From Eremomyces bilateralis CBS 781.70 (taxonomy: Eukaryota; Ascomycota; Dothideomycetes; Eremomycetales; Eremomycetaceae), in the NCBI RefSeq assembly GCF_010015585.1, contig NW_022985072.1:1018988-1082987 (forward strand): a DNA stretch of 64,000 bases. The letters are read 5' to 3'. The position numbers were made by a program, and so were the translations under genes. The notes under the pieces were generated by a model that was not told the DNA's origin, searched no databases, and saw only the letters and a program-made list of their open reading frames with translations. How positions within the stretch are numbered: position 1 is the stretch's first letter; each line of letters starts with the position of its first letter. Below are positions 46,355-57,370 of the stretch, piece after piece.

Positions 46355-47506
46355 ATTTGATTTTTGGAAGCCAAATGTCTGTGTAACTCAGTCGTAGTCC
46401 CCCGCCTGGTGAGAGGATGCAGGCAAAGAACAAGCTACCGGTTGGCAAGGTCGGGGCCTTCTCTCCACGTTCACCTTCAGCGATCCGATATAAGCAGGGT
46501 CATACCACGTGATGGGGGGTCGTCACTGGTTTCATTACGAGGATAGACGCGTATCCGATATCTCCGAACAGAAGATAAATCATCCCTGGTCCTTCCATGC
46601 TACATGCTGCATGCTCCCCCTATGGATAATGAGTGGCTTGGAGACGCCGTGGGGGTTGTAAGGAACTCCGACTCTACCCTCATCACTCTCATGGGCGACG
46701 CGCCGGAACATTACCCGTGCAAAAGCCAACGCCTTCCTTAGAAACGCCAATTGATGGGTCATGGGATCGCCCGCTAACTGGGACGCCTCCACTCCTCCAG
46801 CAAAAGTACAGGGAAGAAACATGTAATAGCAGAGGAGCAACCTTCATCCATACATAGTAGATTCGGAAAGTCCTCGCGCTTCCTCATGGTGTCACAGTAA
46901 TCCGACGTCGCCTTAGGAGAAAAGCAAATCACCCTGTCTCAACCTCACTCAAGCACCTTAGCAAGAATCGGCTTAGAAAGGTGTTAATATCAATTCTTCC
47001 GCTTACTTTAACGCTAGATTTTGAAGGTTTGAGGGTTCGCGTGGTCCATTAAAGCTGGACCCTATAGATCTCCTCCCGAGCCACGCTAAAGTGACCTCGC
47101 ATCTCTTCCCTACTCTTCATCAAGATAGGGTTGGCGCTATCCCAAGCACACAATTGCACAGTCATGTCTCGTCATCCCAATTGCACATTTACAGCTGGAC
47201 GTCTGTCCCAATGTATGGCTGGTTTTCTGCCCGCGCGTCCGACTAGGGAACAGTATTTCCAGATTCTAGAACCATTGACGTAGGGACGTAGTTGACTCAT
47301 GGGCCCAGGATGTCTTTGGGTCCAGGTCCATTTCATGCAGAGCTATGGATACTGTCTCGATCTGCGGGGTTCCAAGAAGCCTTGCTTTACCTAATGGCTA
47401 ACATGCTTTCAATAATTAAGCAGCAAAATTCTTACTTTCCGTGTTTTCGTTCGTTGTCTCACAGTTCTAATTCAAGTCTCTCCTTCAAGCTCAATTGGCC
47501 TCCGTT
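46355..47506. other. Intergenic between divergent genes, 1.15 kb
   Basis: Promoter region for the reductase and transporter genes. No gene, repeat or known site is recognised. Confidence 0.5.
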
Positions 47507-49636
47507 ATGGCAGGATCCTCAAGTACCAAAGCGTTTCCCAGAGTGACTGAAGGGCCAGTGATCGATGAAATAACCCCACTCCTTGGGGCTGCCACGGTGC
47601 CTCAGCCAAAGGATGTGGTGTACAATGTTAGCATCCTCCTGCCTACCCAGACAACCTTGGACACTGACTGACCTGCAAAGGGGGCCGCCGATGAAGAATC
47701 ACTGGAGACGGGAAGGGACGGTGAAGAAGAGAAGAAGAGCGCCTGGGATATGTTTAGCATACTCTCCGTATTATTAATTGGTATGTCTTATCTTGTAATA
47801 CCTCATCGTAATTCTACTAACCAGCTTTGCCAGGAGCTTTTATGGGCCAAGTGGATGGGTGTATTATGATGGCCACCTATGGGCTGATTTCTTCAGAATT
47901 CAACCAGCTAGAGAATGCTACCTGGCTTCTGTCGAGCTATATGCTCGCAGCATGCGTCAGCCAGCCTCTGGTGAGTCTTGAAACGGACCACTTGAGTCAT
48001 GTGGACTGTTCTGGTTAACAGAGTCAAGTATGGCAAGCTGAGTGATATCTTTGGCCGAAAACCGTTATTACAGATCTCCTACCTGCTTTTCACCCTTGGT
48101 TGTCTCCTCTGGTAAGTCTGACGCATTTCCTGGCAGATAAAAGGCTTATCATGGTGTGTTCTAGTGGGTTGAGTCAATCCATGGCCCAGATGATCGCCGC
48201 TCGAGCAATTCAAGGCATAGGAGGAGCAGGTATGGGAGGCCTTGTGGCTATCCTCATCTCTGGTATATTATCCTTATTCAGTTTCGACCCAACACCCGCT
48301 AACTAATCACAGATCTAGTGCCTTTACGTGATGTTGCGGTATATCGTAGCTACGTGAACGTTGTGCAGACCGTTGGCAGGTCATGTGGCGGTCCGATCGG
48401 AGGCGCTTTAATGCAGACCATAGGCTGGCGCTGGTAAGAAGTGTATTTGTGTGCCAATTGCATTGCTGACCTGCCGCGCAGGGCTTTCTTGGGTCAGGTG
48501 CCAATTATATTGATAGCAATGTGCCTCATCGAATGGAAATTAGAGTCCCCCGAACGAATCGACGATTCGTCGAAAGAGTCGTTATGGGAAAAATTCCGAA
48601 GCATTGACTTCCTCGGTGTAGCTACACTAAGTTTAACGATTCTTAGCTCCTTGCTCATCCTTGACCTGGGAGGTACGATGATCCCTTGGAATTCGCCGTT
48701 GATCCCCGTTCTGGTAACCGGAATGTTGCTCTGTGGAGGACTATTCATCGTCACTGAAAAGTATTGGGCGAAGCAGCCTATCTTCCCCCTTTCTCTTCTC
48801 ACGCATTATGATGTGTTTACATCATACCTTATTTTGATGTTCCAATCTTGCTCTCAAATTGCGGTAAGATCTGTCTCGCTACATATATCGTTAGAAGACC
48901 TCGCAACTAATGTACTGAAGCTTATGTCAATCGTACCGCTATACTTCACAGTCACCCAGAACGCCTCGCCAGCTGCTGCTGGATCATACATGACCCCATC
49001 TATCATCGGTAATACAATTGGGGGGCTGGGTACAGGGGCATATATCAAACGGTAAGGCCTTTCGCTTTGTTTTAGTCCATTTTGGATTGTTCGACAACCA
49101 CTCGCTCACTTGGGTTATAAAGGAGCGGTCGTTACAAGCTACCCATAATTATCTCCGGTATCAGCGCCTGCTCTTGCTTTACCATTCTCGCCACGACATG
49201 GAGAGGCAACACAAGCTTATGGGAGGCACTCCTCATCTTTCCCGCCGGCTTCTCGTCGGGCATTGGGTACTCCGCCACGTTCATTGCTATGGGTGCCGGC
49301 ATTGACGAAAAGGACATGGCTATCGCCACCTCTGGATTGTATCTCAGCTCTAATGTCGGCGCCGTGGCCGGCGTGAGCCTTTCGAGCGCCCTGTTCCACA
49401 ATACACTGCGTACCGATCTTAACAAGGTGTTGAAGGGCGTGGAAGGTGGAAAGGAGATCGCAAGAAAGGCATTGTCGGACATTGACTTCGTGCAAAAACT
49501 GAAAGGGAGGCTACACGCCCTGGTCATTGAAGCATATGTCTATAGTTTCAGCCGGACGTTTACATTATCGTTGGCCTTCTCTGCCTGCGCGCTTCTCGTT
49601 GGCTGGATGATTAGGGAGAAGAGAATCAAAGGGTAG
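47507..49636 (+). CDS. MFS transporter, Fnx1/VBA-like
   Basis: Nine exons (47507-47626, 47681-47780, 47834-47970, 48029-48111, 48165-48262, 48313-48433, 48482-48863, 48921-49051, 49126-49636) give 560 residues with about 14 membrane segments. The spliced text shows major-facilitator motifs: YGKLSDIFGRKPLLQISYL (motif A), ARAIQGIGGAGMGGLVAILI and LVPLRDVAVYRSYVNVVQTV, then GGPIGGALMQTIGWRW (antiporter motif C region). This wording fits the Fnx1/VBA group of vacuolar basic amino acid transporters of the H+ antiporter family. An acidic ETGRDGEEEKK stretch precedes the first helix. The first intron has an unusual donor (GTTAGC). The last splice was chosen because it gives IKRGRYKLPIIISG. Vacuolar location and substrate are inferred from the family. 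Confidence 0.85.
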
Positions 49637-50070
49637 AACTCATTGTGAGAGGACGTTGACAGTCTCCAGACACAAGGGAAAAAAGGAATAGAATAATATA
49701 GAAGACACAAAATTTCCTTAGATTAGCGAAGAATGAACATTTACCTTTGCTCCTAGGGTCACCGCTTCACCCCCTTTCCATTCTTGCCAAACATGAGCAG
49801 TAAGCACAACCAAACTCACATCACCGTTAATGGCAGAGCCCTCGTGCCTCAGTAATGATTGCAGAAGCAAAATAAACTCTCCAAACGCTCCACACTCACC
49901 TGCCCAGACTAGGCATGTCCGTATGTAGGATGGTTTTTGGGCCGACGTTTGGGGTGATACCATCGAGAAACCAAGAGGAAGCTATCGCGACGCGTTTAGA
50001 GATCTCAGTGAAAAGAGCTCGCCTAATCCTCGAAAGAAGCGAGCCGATGACACGGTATCTTCAATTGCAT
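49637..50070. other. Intergenic between convergent genes
   Basis: Shared 3' region of the transporter and arylsulfatase genes. Nothing else is seen. Confidence 0.55.
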
Positions 50071-51889
50071 CTAAGTCCAGATGCTGAAAGGGCCTTGATA
50101 TCTGAAACTGAGAGGATCATCCGCTGCTCCTTCCTGTGCGTACGGGATAGCATCCAAAGGCCCCTCACTCTCTTTGATGTACCCGAGTTCGCATTTCGTG
50201 AAGCTGACCTTCGGCTGGTCGACGTAGAAAGAGTCATACCGAGGCTGCAGACTATCGGTGAGGCTGGCAACGTTTCCCTTCGGATGCAATATTTCCCATG
50301 GGTGGGTGCATGCGCGGCCTTTGCAAGTCTTAAGCACCATCATAAGCGCGTCGAGCCGAGTGATCACCTCATGGAAAGGACGATTGCGAATACTGAAGCC
50401 CTCACGCTGCGACGCATATTCGGCCGAAAAGAGGTTCCGTAGTTCGCCTGCATCGGTCTGCCTCAAATCAGTACGAGTATATCCTGCCTAGATAGGCGAG
50501 CGAGCAAGGCACTGAACTTACCGTCAAATCATACAACTCGGCCTCATTGGTGCACCAAACAGCGTAGTAAAGATTGTATTCCCCTCCGATAACGCGGACG
50601 GCCTTGTAGGTGTTGTTCGCACCTGTTGGAATGTCATAATCCCCAGTCTCAACCAGGTCGCCATATCGTCCGTATTTTCCTTCGGGAATTGCGACACCCC
50701 AATATTCGATGGTGACATGCTCCGTCTTCGACTTCTCCTCGCCTTCGTACGTGAGCGGGATGGGGATACCGTCCGTGTTTTGCAACGTCGAACCAGCAAG
50801 GCCGACGATAGTGGAAGCAAGATCGGTGTGAGCCGTGACGACTTCGGAAATGTGACCGACTGGGACACCAGGTCCTCGAATGACTAGCGGGATGTGAACA
50901 TCTGTTTCGAATCCGCATTCCTTGCCCGGATGCATCCTGTGTTGGCCGATATGGTAACCATTATCTGTGGTATAGATGATGTACGTGTTCTCAAGTTCTC
51001 CGCGGGCCTCAAGCAGCTTGACCAGCGCTTCGACCGATTCGTCTACGGCCTGTAGGGATCTCAAGCGCGCTCGCTGATATTCGTCCTGATAATCGACGAC
51101 TGTATCGTTCAATCGAGGGAGCTTGGCCACCCAACTGACGCCTCCCTGATGTTCCGGATTGAAATTTTCCTCGCGCGGAATCTGATAGTCTTTAAAAAGG
51201 TGTGCATGACGCTCGGCATAATACGGCTTGTCAAATTTCAGTTTCTTGTCGAAGCTGACGTCGCCATGAGGCGCGATTGGAGCATGCACTACAAACCAAG
51301 GTTTGTCGTGTGACAAAGCCTCCTCGACGAAGGCGTATGCCTTCCCAGCTGTGACGTCAGGTGAGTACTGGCCCTCGTAGCTAACCGGAGGAGCGCCATT
51401 GCGAGTTAGTGATGCGTTGTAGTACCGGTACGTGAATGGGTCGAGGAGAAAATCCGAGCCATTGAAGCCTCTAGCGTACGGGGCATCGTAGTTCTCGACA
51501 GTATGGGCGTTCCAGAGCTTGCCGGTGTAGTAGGTGTTATAGCCTGCGTTCTGAAGCCAGACCGGAAGGTAGTCATCATTGATCCCCTCGCGGACAATCT
51601 TTGGGTAGCCACCATAGGGAGGGTGAACGTCCGTGACGTTGGTGTTATGGGCTGCCCGTCCGGTCCAGATGTTCACCCGCGATGGGCAGCAGATGGCGAC
51701 GGTACAATAATGCCGCGAGTAGAGTGTCCCTTCGTTAACGAGGTGCTTCTGCAGGAGAGGCATATGCTGTAGGGATTGCATATGCCAATCTTGGTCGTCG
51801 GTCAGAATGAACAAGATATTTGGCTGTTTTGCAGCCAGCGTGCTGTGGCAGAGCCATGACAAGGCAGCGAGCAGGATTTTGAGATGCAT
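50071..51889 (-). CDS. Secreted arylsulfatase
   Basis: Two exons, 51889-50522 and 50457-50071, separated by a 64-bp intron, give 584 residues. A signal peptide (MHLKILLAALSWLCHSTLAA) is followed by the sulfatase fold: NILFILTDDQD (metal-binding Asp pair), then ICCPSRVNIWTGR, the sulfatase signature CxPSR in which Cys 67 would become formylglycine. The G-K-x-W motif GKLWNAHTVENYD, VVHAPIAPHGD and TDNGYHIGQHR complete the active site. The second exon (TDAGELRNLFSAEYASQREG, then VITRLDALMMVLKTCKG) is the C-terminal subdomain typical of fungal arylsulfatases. The enzyme releases sulfate from aryl or sugar sulfate esters, often under sulfur limitation. The plus-strand frame across exon 2 is an antisense shadow. 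Confidence 0.92.
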
Positions 51890-52517
51890 TTTGACTCGGA
51901 ACGCTCAAAAACTTGGAACCAAGCAGAACGAAAGCAAGACAATGGTTCTCAACTACAGGGAAATCAAGACGAATATAGCCGTAATATGGCTGAGGATTTC
52001 AACACCATGGGATTGCAACACCCATTCCCTGAAATGCAATGGGACGCGCCGTCTCCAAATACCTTGCTATTTTGCAATCCCATCTTGTCCATGCACAGAT
52101 GTTTAGCGCTCGACTTAATTGATAGTGCCATGACGAAATCTGGGGAGTTCGATTCCGTCAAGACGCTCTCGGATGATGTGATACGTACATGCTCAGGTAG
52201 AGAGAGTGGGATGTTATCTCAGTTGGGACTCAGGCGGCAATGGTGCCCCCTGGCCATTATGGGGCTCCGCTATACCCAATGAAGCCCAGCCTCTTCTTTA
52301 GCACACGCCACTAAATATTGACCAATCATGCGCCTTGAAGGCAGAGGGCACCACTGCCGTCTGAGAGACTCCTGCATAGTTTGTGTGGATGTGTCGAGTA
52401 TCAAATCATGATATAGGTGAGGGAACTCCCATCGCTAAGTGTGCTTGATCCGGAAAGGCTATCGCTAATCTGTTTTCAGAAATTGATCGTACGCGTTGAC
52501 TTCTACATTTCATCAAG
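51890..52517. other. Intergenic, up to the assembly gap
   Basis: Promoter side of the arylsulfatase gene. No other feature is recognised before the gap begins. Confidence 0.5.
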
Positions 52518-52837
52518 NNNNNNNNNNNNNNNNNNNNNNNNNNNNNNNNNNNNNNNNNNNNNNNNNNNNNNNNNNNNNNNNNNNNNNNNNNNNNNNNNNN
52601 NNNNNNNNNNNNNNNNNNNNNNNNNNNNNNNNNNNNNNNNNNNNNNNNNNNNNNNNNNNNNNNNNNNNNNNNNNNNNNNNNNNNNNNNNNNNNNNNNNNN
52701 NNNNNNNNNNNNNNNNNNNNNNNNNNNNNNNNNNNNNNNNNNNNNNNNNNNNNNNNNNNNNNNNNNNNNNNNNNNNNNNNNNNNNNNNNNNNNNNNNNNN
52801 NNNNNNNNNNNNNNNNNNNNNNNNNNNNNNNNNNNNN
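52518..52837. other. Assembly gap of 320 undetermined bases
   Basis: A run of N. Any open frame drawn across it is meaningless. It sits beside a degenerate helicase sequence, as gaps at repeats often do. Confidence 0.99.
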
Positions 52838-52875
52838 CTTCTTGTGCGCATACCTGAAGAAGAATCTTGAGCAGC

Positions 52876-54289
52876 TCATTTGGCCGTTTGGCTGCGCGGC
52901 CAAATGTTAACAGGTATAGGAGTTTTAATATCTGAGGGGATTATAGTCGAATCATCTGTACCAGAATCTAACTTAACGCTAATTTGTGATACGAACGATA
53001 ACTCCTCTCCCACGACAAACGAGCTTCCTAATTCCTGCGACCCTTCCGATGCCTCCGACTGTGATGAAAACGAGGGCCAATGGCAGGGTTTGAATGTTTC
53101 CCGATACTCATTAAGCTGCTGCGCAAGTAGCTCGTTATGCATGGTAACCCGGAGCCCATCCCTATCATCTGCCAGCTGACGACTGCGGACATGTTGAGCA
53201 ACCTTTTCCTCTTTAGATAAAGTGGGATTAGGTACAATACTCGAGTCTTGACGATTACTCCTCAAGTCTTGAGCAGCAGCCTCTGTAGCCTTTCCGGCCA
53301 ATGCCTTAATGTTCCTCTTGTACTTTCGTTCCTCTAGTATCGCGTCGTGCTTCGAGTATACGTCTGGAACAATCTGGACAAGGAATACCAGGAAAGGATC
53401 GAGGAGGGTATTCTGATATTCCCAGTTTTCGATATCAAAGAGGGCTGACAATGCCTCCTGATTTGGTATAGGTATCGTTGAGTTCTTCACACAGGTATAC
53501 ATACGAGCAATAGCCCACTGCGCTTCTTGAGGAATGATCACCCCAGCTGGAATTGGAATCCTTTGCTGCGCTCGTGGGAAGATCGATTCCACATTGCTCC
53601 ATAACATGGAGCTCGTCAATTGCAACCACGCCAATCTTATTCTTTACATCAGGATTTAACAGCAAATCACGAAACTCATCGCTAACTGCTTGCTCAGGAC
53701 CCATCAAGATATGGGTATATAACCCAGCTGCAATCTCCTTGTACAGGTTCGGATTCGTGTGCTTGGTCTCCGCTGTAACAAGGCAAGGCCTGGCCTCTGG
53801 TAACTGTTCAATCGACCGCTTCTGCTCCTCTCCAAGCTTGCTTAAAGGAATCAACTGAATGACAATTCTTCCAATAAAGATTGGGATAGCATGGAAGATG
53901 ATGCTCTTCCCAAAACCAGTCTTAGCAGAGACAATAGTATCCCCATGGCGAAAAACAATTCGTCGAAGAGCCCGAACCTGGTTGATACGTGGGAGCCGAC
54001 CACCCAGGAGTCGCTGTAAACCGTGGAAGATAAGATCATGCTGGTATGTGGCATTCTTTCGTATCAGACAGGCCTTGACTAACTCTTGCAGTACCGAACA
54101 TAACTCTTTCTCTGGCGTCGTTGCAATGGTGGATATCCGTTCTTCAATCGTTTTCTGGATAGAAGCTGATTGTAAAGAGGCCGGATTCTGGTATGAGGGG
54201 ATTTCACGCTGATGGGCGCGGCCTCGCCGCCGCTTCACTCGCATGGAGGGTGACCTGGAGATTGATCCCGTCAAGTGATGACGCAACAA
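52876..54289 (-). pseudogene. RecQ/DEAD-like helicase fragment
   Basis: The frame from 54289 reads a basic leader, then a helicase core: ALRRIVFRHGDTIVSAKTGF with GKS (Walker A-like), IQLIPLSKLGEEQKRS, LYTHILMGPEQAVSDEFRDL and VVAIDELHVMEQ (Walker B-like DELH). Just after DELHVMEQ the reading leaves the helicase family and soon ends near 53435. An overlapping frame (53634-52876) carries on with a charged, helical sequence (VIIPQEAQWAIARMYTCVKN) and ends near the gap. The second RecA-like domain is missing. Either a 46-bp intron with a weak GTGGAA donor joins the two parts, or a deletion fused them. RecQ-like fragments of this type are scattered in mould genomes near transposons and subtelomeres. 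I call it a relic, with a short fast-evolving gene as the alternative. Confidence 0.6.
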
Positions 54290-57200
54290 GCAGTTTTAAA
54301 ACTCTAGTTACAGAATGTACAGTTAGCAGTTTGATATTTAAAAACCATAGGACGGTTTAACAAACCCTTATCTATATTTCATCAACTTTTGGAGCCCACT
54401 CAACTTCTCCATATGATGTTATTCGAATATCTCGTCAATTCTAGCAATTCTCATCACGTCGACTCCACAGGAAATTCGCAACAGTTTCTCAGACGTTACA
54501 CAAGACAGTTGCACTCACGTGACTAGTTTTAACGCTAAACATGGGTTTAATCTGGTTACGGTTTAGCTTAACCAGTGTCATGGCTTGAGTAACGTCTGAG
54601 CCCAAGCTGAGATAAGTGGGATGCAGTGTAGGTCTGGGTCGGGCAGGGGTGGATCTCCAGGCAATAAGGCCAACAGTGCTGAAGCTGAGTCAGCAAGGGG
54701 TTTGAAGTCCTGAATGGTTTCACAGTTGACAGTGACCACCACTGATTGAACATTGAACAACCAATCGTCCCAGTTGTGCAACCTGACAGCTCGACGTATT
54801 CCTTGAAGAAGGACGAAGCTGATGGACTTGAAGAACGTCTTCAGCGCCTCGAAATTCCGAATCACAGGATCGCGGCTTATAGTCCGCTTCCTCGACATAC
54901 ACATCTCCCCTGCAGGAACCAGGAGACACGGATCAAATTAAGGGGGAGCCGAAAGTTAGAATTTCTGGATAGCGAGTGGACCGGGTACTGGTTAGGCGTA
55001 TCCGTTGGAAGATAAATACGCGCAACGTTTATGGATGCTTTCTGGTACGTTTGAGGTAGATACGCTCACCGGCATGTCAATAGACTCCGCATTTGGTGAT
55101 TGCCAATGTGATGCTTCGCCAAGTTAAGCCGCGAAAAGCGGGATGTGGCAGCGATGCGAGAAATGAGTACATCAAGGCTGGCCGAGTAATCGACCGGTAA
55201 ATCTGGGATGGATTTCGGCGTGTCCGTTGTTACAGCAAGCAACGCCATGACCCTTGGGTTGGAGGCTTGAAAGTGCCTAGTCTGCCTCATTAGATTCAAA
55301 CGACGCCACTGTATCCCTATCTGATTGAGAGTATAACAATATTTGCGGGAGATCGATGGCGTCCCAGGCTGATCTCACATGCTTTATGGAATCGGTTGAG
55401 GAACTGGCTGTAGTCGTATAGCCAGTCATGGGAGGGGACAATTGCGCTGCGAGCCATGTCAATCTCTTAAAAGATCTAGATCTGACTAAAGTATGAGTTA
55501 AAGAAACCTCGCCGTCTCTTGCTAAATCCATCCTTACCATTTGTCCAGATGACTTACATGAGCCCTCGTCGTACTTGACTGGCAACTTCGGCTGCAGTCC
55601 GATAGAGGAAACATGCAGAGTTGACAGCTCCGCGGAGATTCGACTGGGCCGGGTACAATCGAAAAACATCGTCCTGCAAGCCTGACGGAGCTGGTGGTCG
55701 GGAAGCTGTCAATAAGGCTGTCGATTTCGGAGTCTCCAAGACTAGGACGGTTCCTCCGTTGGAAGGCTTTATATATTCGTAGACCGTATGGAGATCAGCA
55801 TAATATCCCCCGATATTGAAAATAGTTATGATGTGTAGAGATAGACTTGGATGATAGCGATCGCTGAGAACACACGGTTCTTGTTCCTTAGGTCTGACGA
55901 CGGTGGGCCAGGCTGGTCGTCTACACCTCGCCAGTGGTATATGGCAAGTTCCTTGGGCTCTTTCTCAACCAGGAGCAGGCGATCATCAACGGCCCTCAAG
56001 GTGAACCTGTTCTCGCGATACACAGGGTTGGACTCATGAAATCAACACCGACCACTTCGGTAGCTAAGCATGAAGCTGCGATTCCTGAGAGAACTCGACG
56101 GGCAAATTCAATCCATGCTAGAATACGAAGAGGTGAATAGGAGAGGAACAGGAAGAAGAGGGTTCTCCGTGCCCCACATCCTTCATAGACACAGTCCTGA
56201 GGGTAATAAACGTTGCCCTCCGATCCGCCGGTCCACGATTGTTACATGAGATCCAAGAAGCCTGGCTGGTGTCAGGTTTGAGTGTGACAAGTAGATTGCG
56301 GCTCTTATCACCTTCCAATCAGTCCTGTCGGGTCAGTGAACTGTGAAACACAATATGGGTTGTACCTGACGATCCATAACGTCTCTCATAGGGCCGATAT
56401 TAGTAATTAGATCCGATGACTTTCATTTGCAGGTGATGATCTTGGCTTTTGCATGTGGAGCTCCAAGCTCCTCTAGCGGCGGGAGAATGCGGGCTAAATC
56501 GGGGATTTTATTCTTTCATCTTCAACCTTCAAGTCAGGAGTTTGGAGTCGAGGTTAAGCGGCTGCATCACTAGATATCGTGAGAGTTTTCCACTGTGAAT
56601 CTTGCGCATCAAACACATTGCTTGAATCTGTAGTGAAAGTACTGACCAACAGTGGATATGAAGAGTCGTATGCTTGAATCGCTTGTAATCTACAATTCAC
56701 ATGAGGTCCCTGATTATGAAGCCTTATATTAAGGCACCAATTGTTATGACTGGGATTCCCCTTTATTCTCTCTTCCTCTGGCTGGTTGACCAACTGCATC
56801 TGGTGCTGCTGTCCGCCGATATCTGCCTGCCCCTTCACTATTTCCGGGCCCCAATTGCCCTGTGCACACGGCATCTCCAGAATTTGGCCTCCGTTCTAGA
56901 AGGACTAACGTCCGCTATCGAAGATGCAGGTCATCGCCCCGGCTCTAAATACGTCAGGCTCCCAGCAAATTTCCTTGTCTTTGCTGCTCCGTTGGGGGGA
57001 AATGAGGAGGCGGAAGGATTGCACGGACTGGCGCGTCACGATCGAAAGACTTGTCCCTGTCGGTGGTGGGCCGGTAGCTCGTGAAAAGATTCCCTTTGGC
57101 GTGGTTTTCTCATATGCTTTGATGAAGAATACATCGCGCTGAGACCGAGGTAGCCGGTGCGCGTGGATATCGATTATGAATTGCCAAATAATACGTAGAT

Positions 57201-57370
57201 GATCGGGTCCTTCGCACTTTCGTCGAAAGTTCCTTTTGAGTTAGACTGGACACCCCATAATTTCCAATCGCCGGACGATGTATATCAACTGTACTTGGAC
57301 CGAGTTGTCACTTTCAACCATCGACGCAACGACAACGAAGCATCGAAGCCCTCGCTGATGCATCTGCGCG
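54290..57370. other. Decayed or gene-poor stretch, 3.1 kb
   Basis: No complete gene. The part from 54578 to about 55800 contains several protein-like minus-strand frames, listed separately. The segment 56554-56874 (minus, 106 codons) also looks protein-like without a known motif. Short inverted repeats occur at 54552-54575. The rightmost 500 bases become CT-rich and may be promoter of the next gene. Confidence 0.45.
54578..55800 (-). pseudogene. Possible decayed gene of unknown family
   Basis: Successive minus-strand frames read like protein but lie in different phases. First, VYEYIKPSNGGTVLVLETPK with ASRPPAPSGLQDDVFRLYPA (about 55800-55560). Then LTHTLVRSRSFKRLTWLAAQ and HVRSAWDAIDLPQILLYSQS (to 55277), PRVMALLAVTTDTPKSIPDL and FSRLNLAKHHIGNHQM (to 55066), and finally IRNFEALKTFFKSISFVLLQ with LHNWDDWLFNVQSVVVTVNC (54904-54578). 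A GTGAGC...CTGCAG pair could be an intron between the last two, but its phase does not fit the more protein-like frame. I recognise no family. It may be a pseudogene or a real gene whose introns I failed to place. Confidence 0.3.

Noticed and set aside
49915-50442. Plus-strand open frame of 175 codons
   Set aside because: It is antisense to the second exon of the arylsulfatase, whose minus-strand reading matches the family.
52406-52903. Open frames crossing the run of N
   Set aside because: They exist only because undetermined bases were translated as X.
54552-54575. CTGGTTA...TAACCAG inverted repeat as a transposon end
   Set aside because: The arms are only 7 bp and I find no partner copy at another boundary or any flanking duplication.
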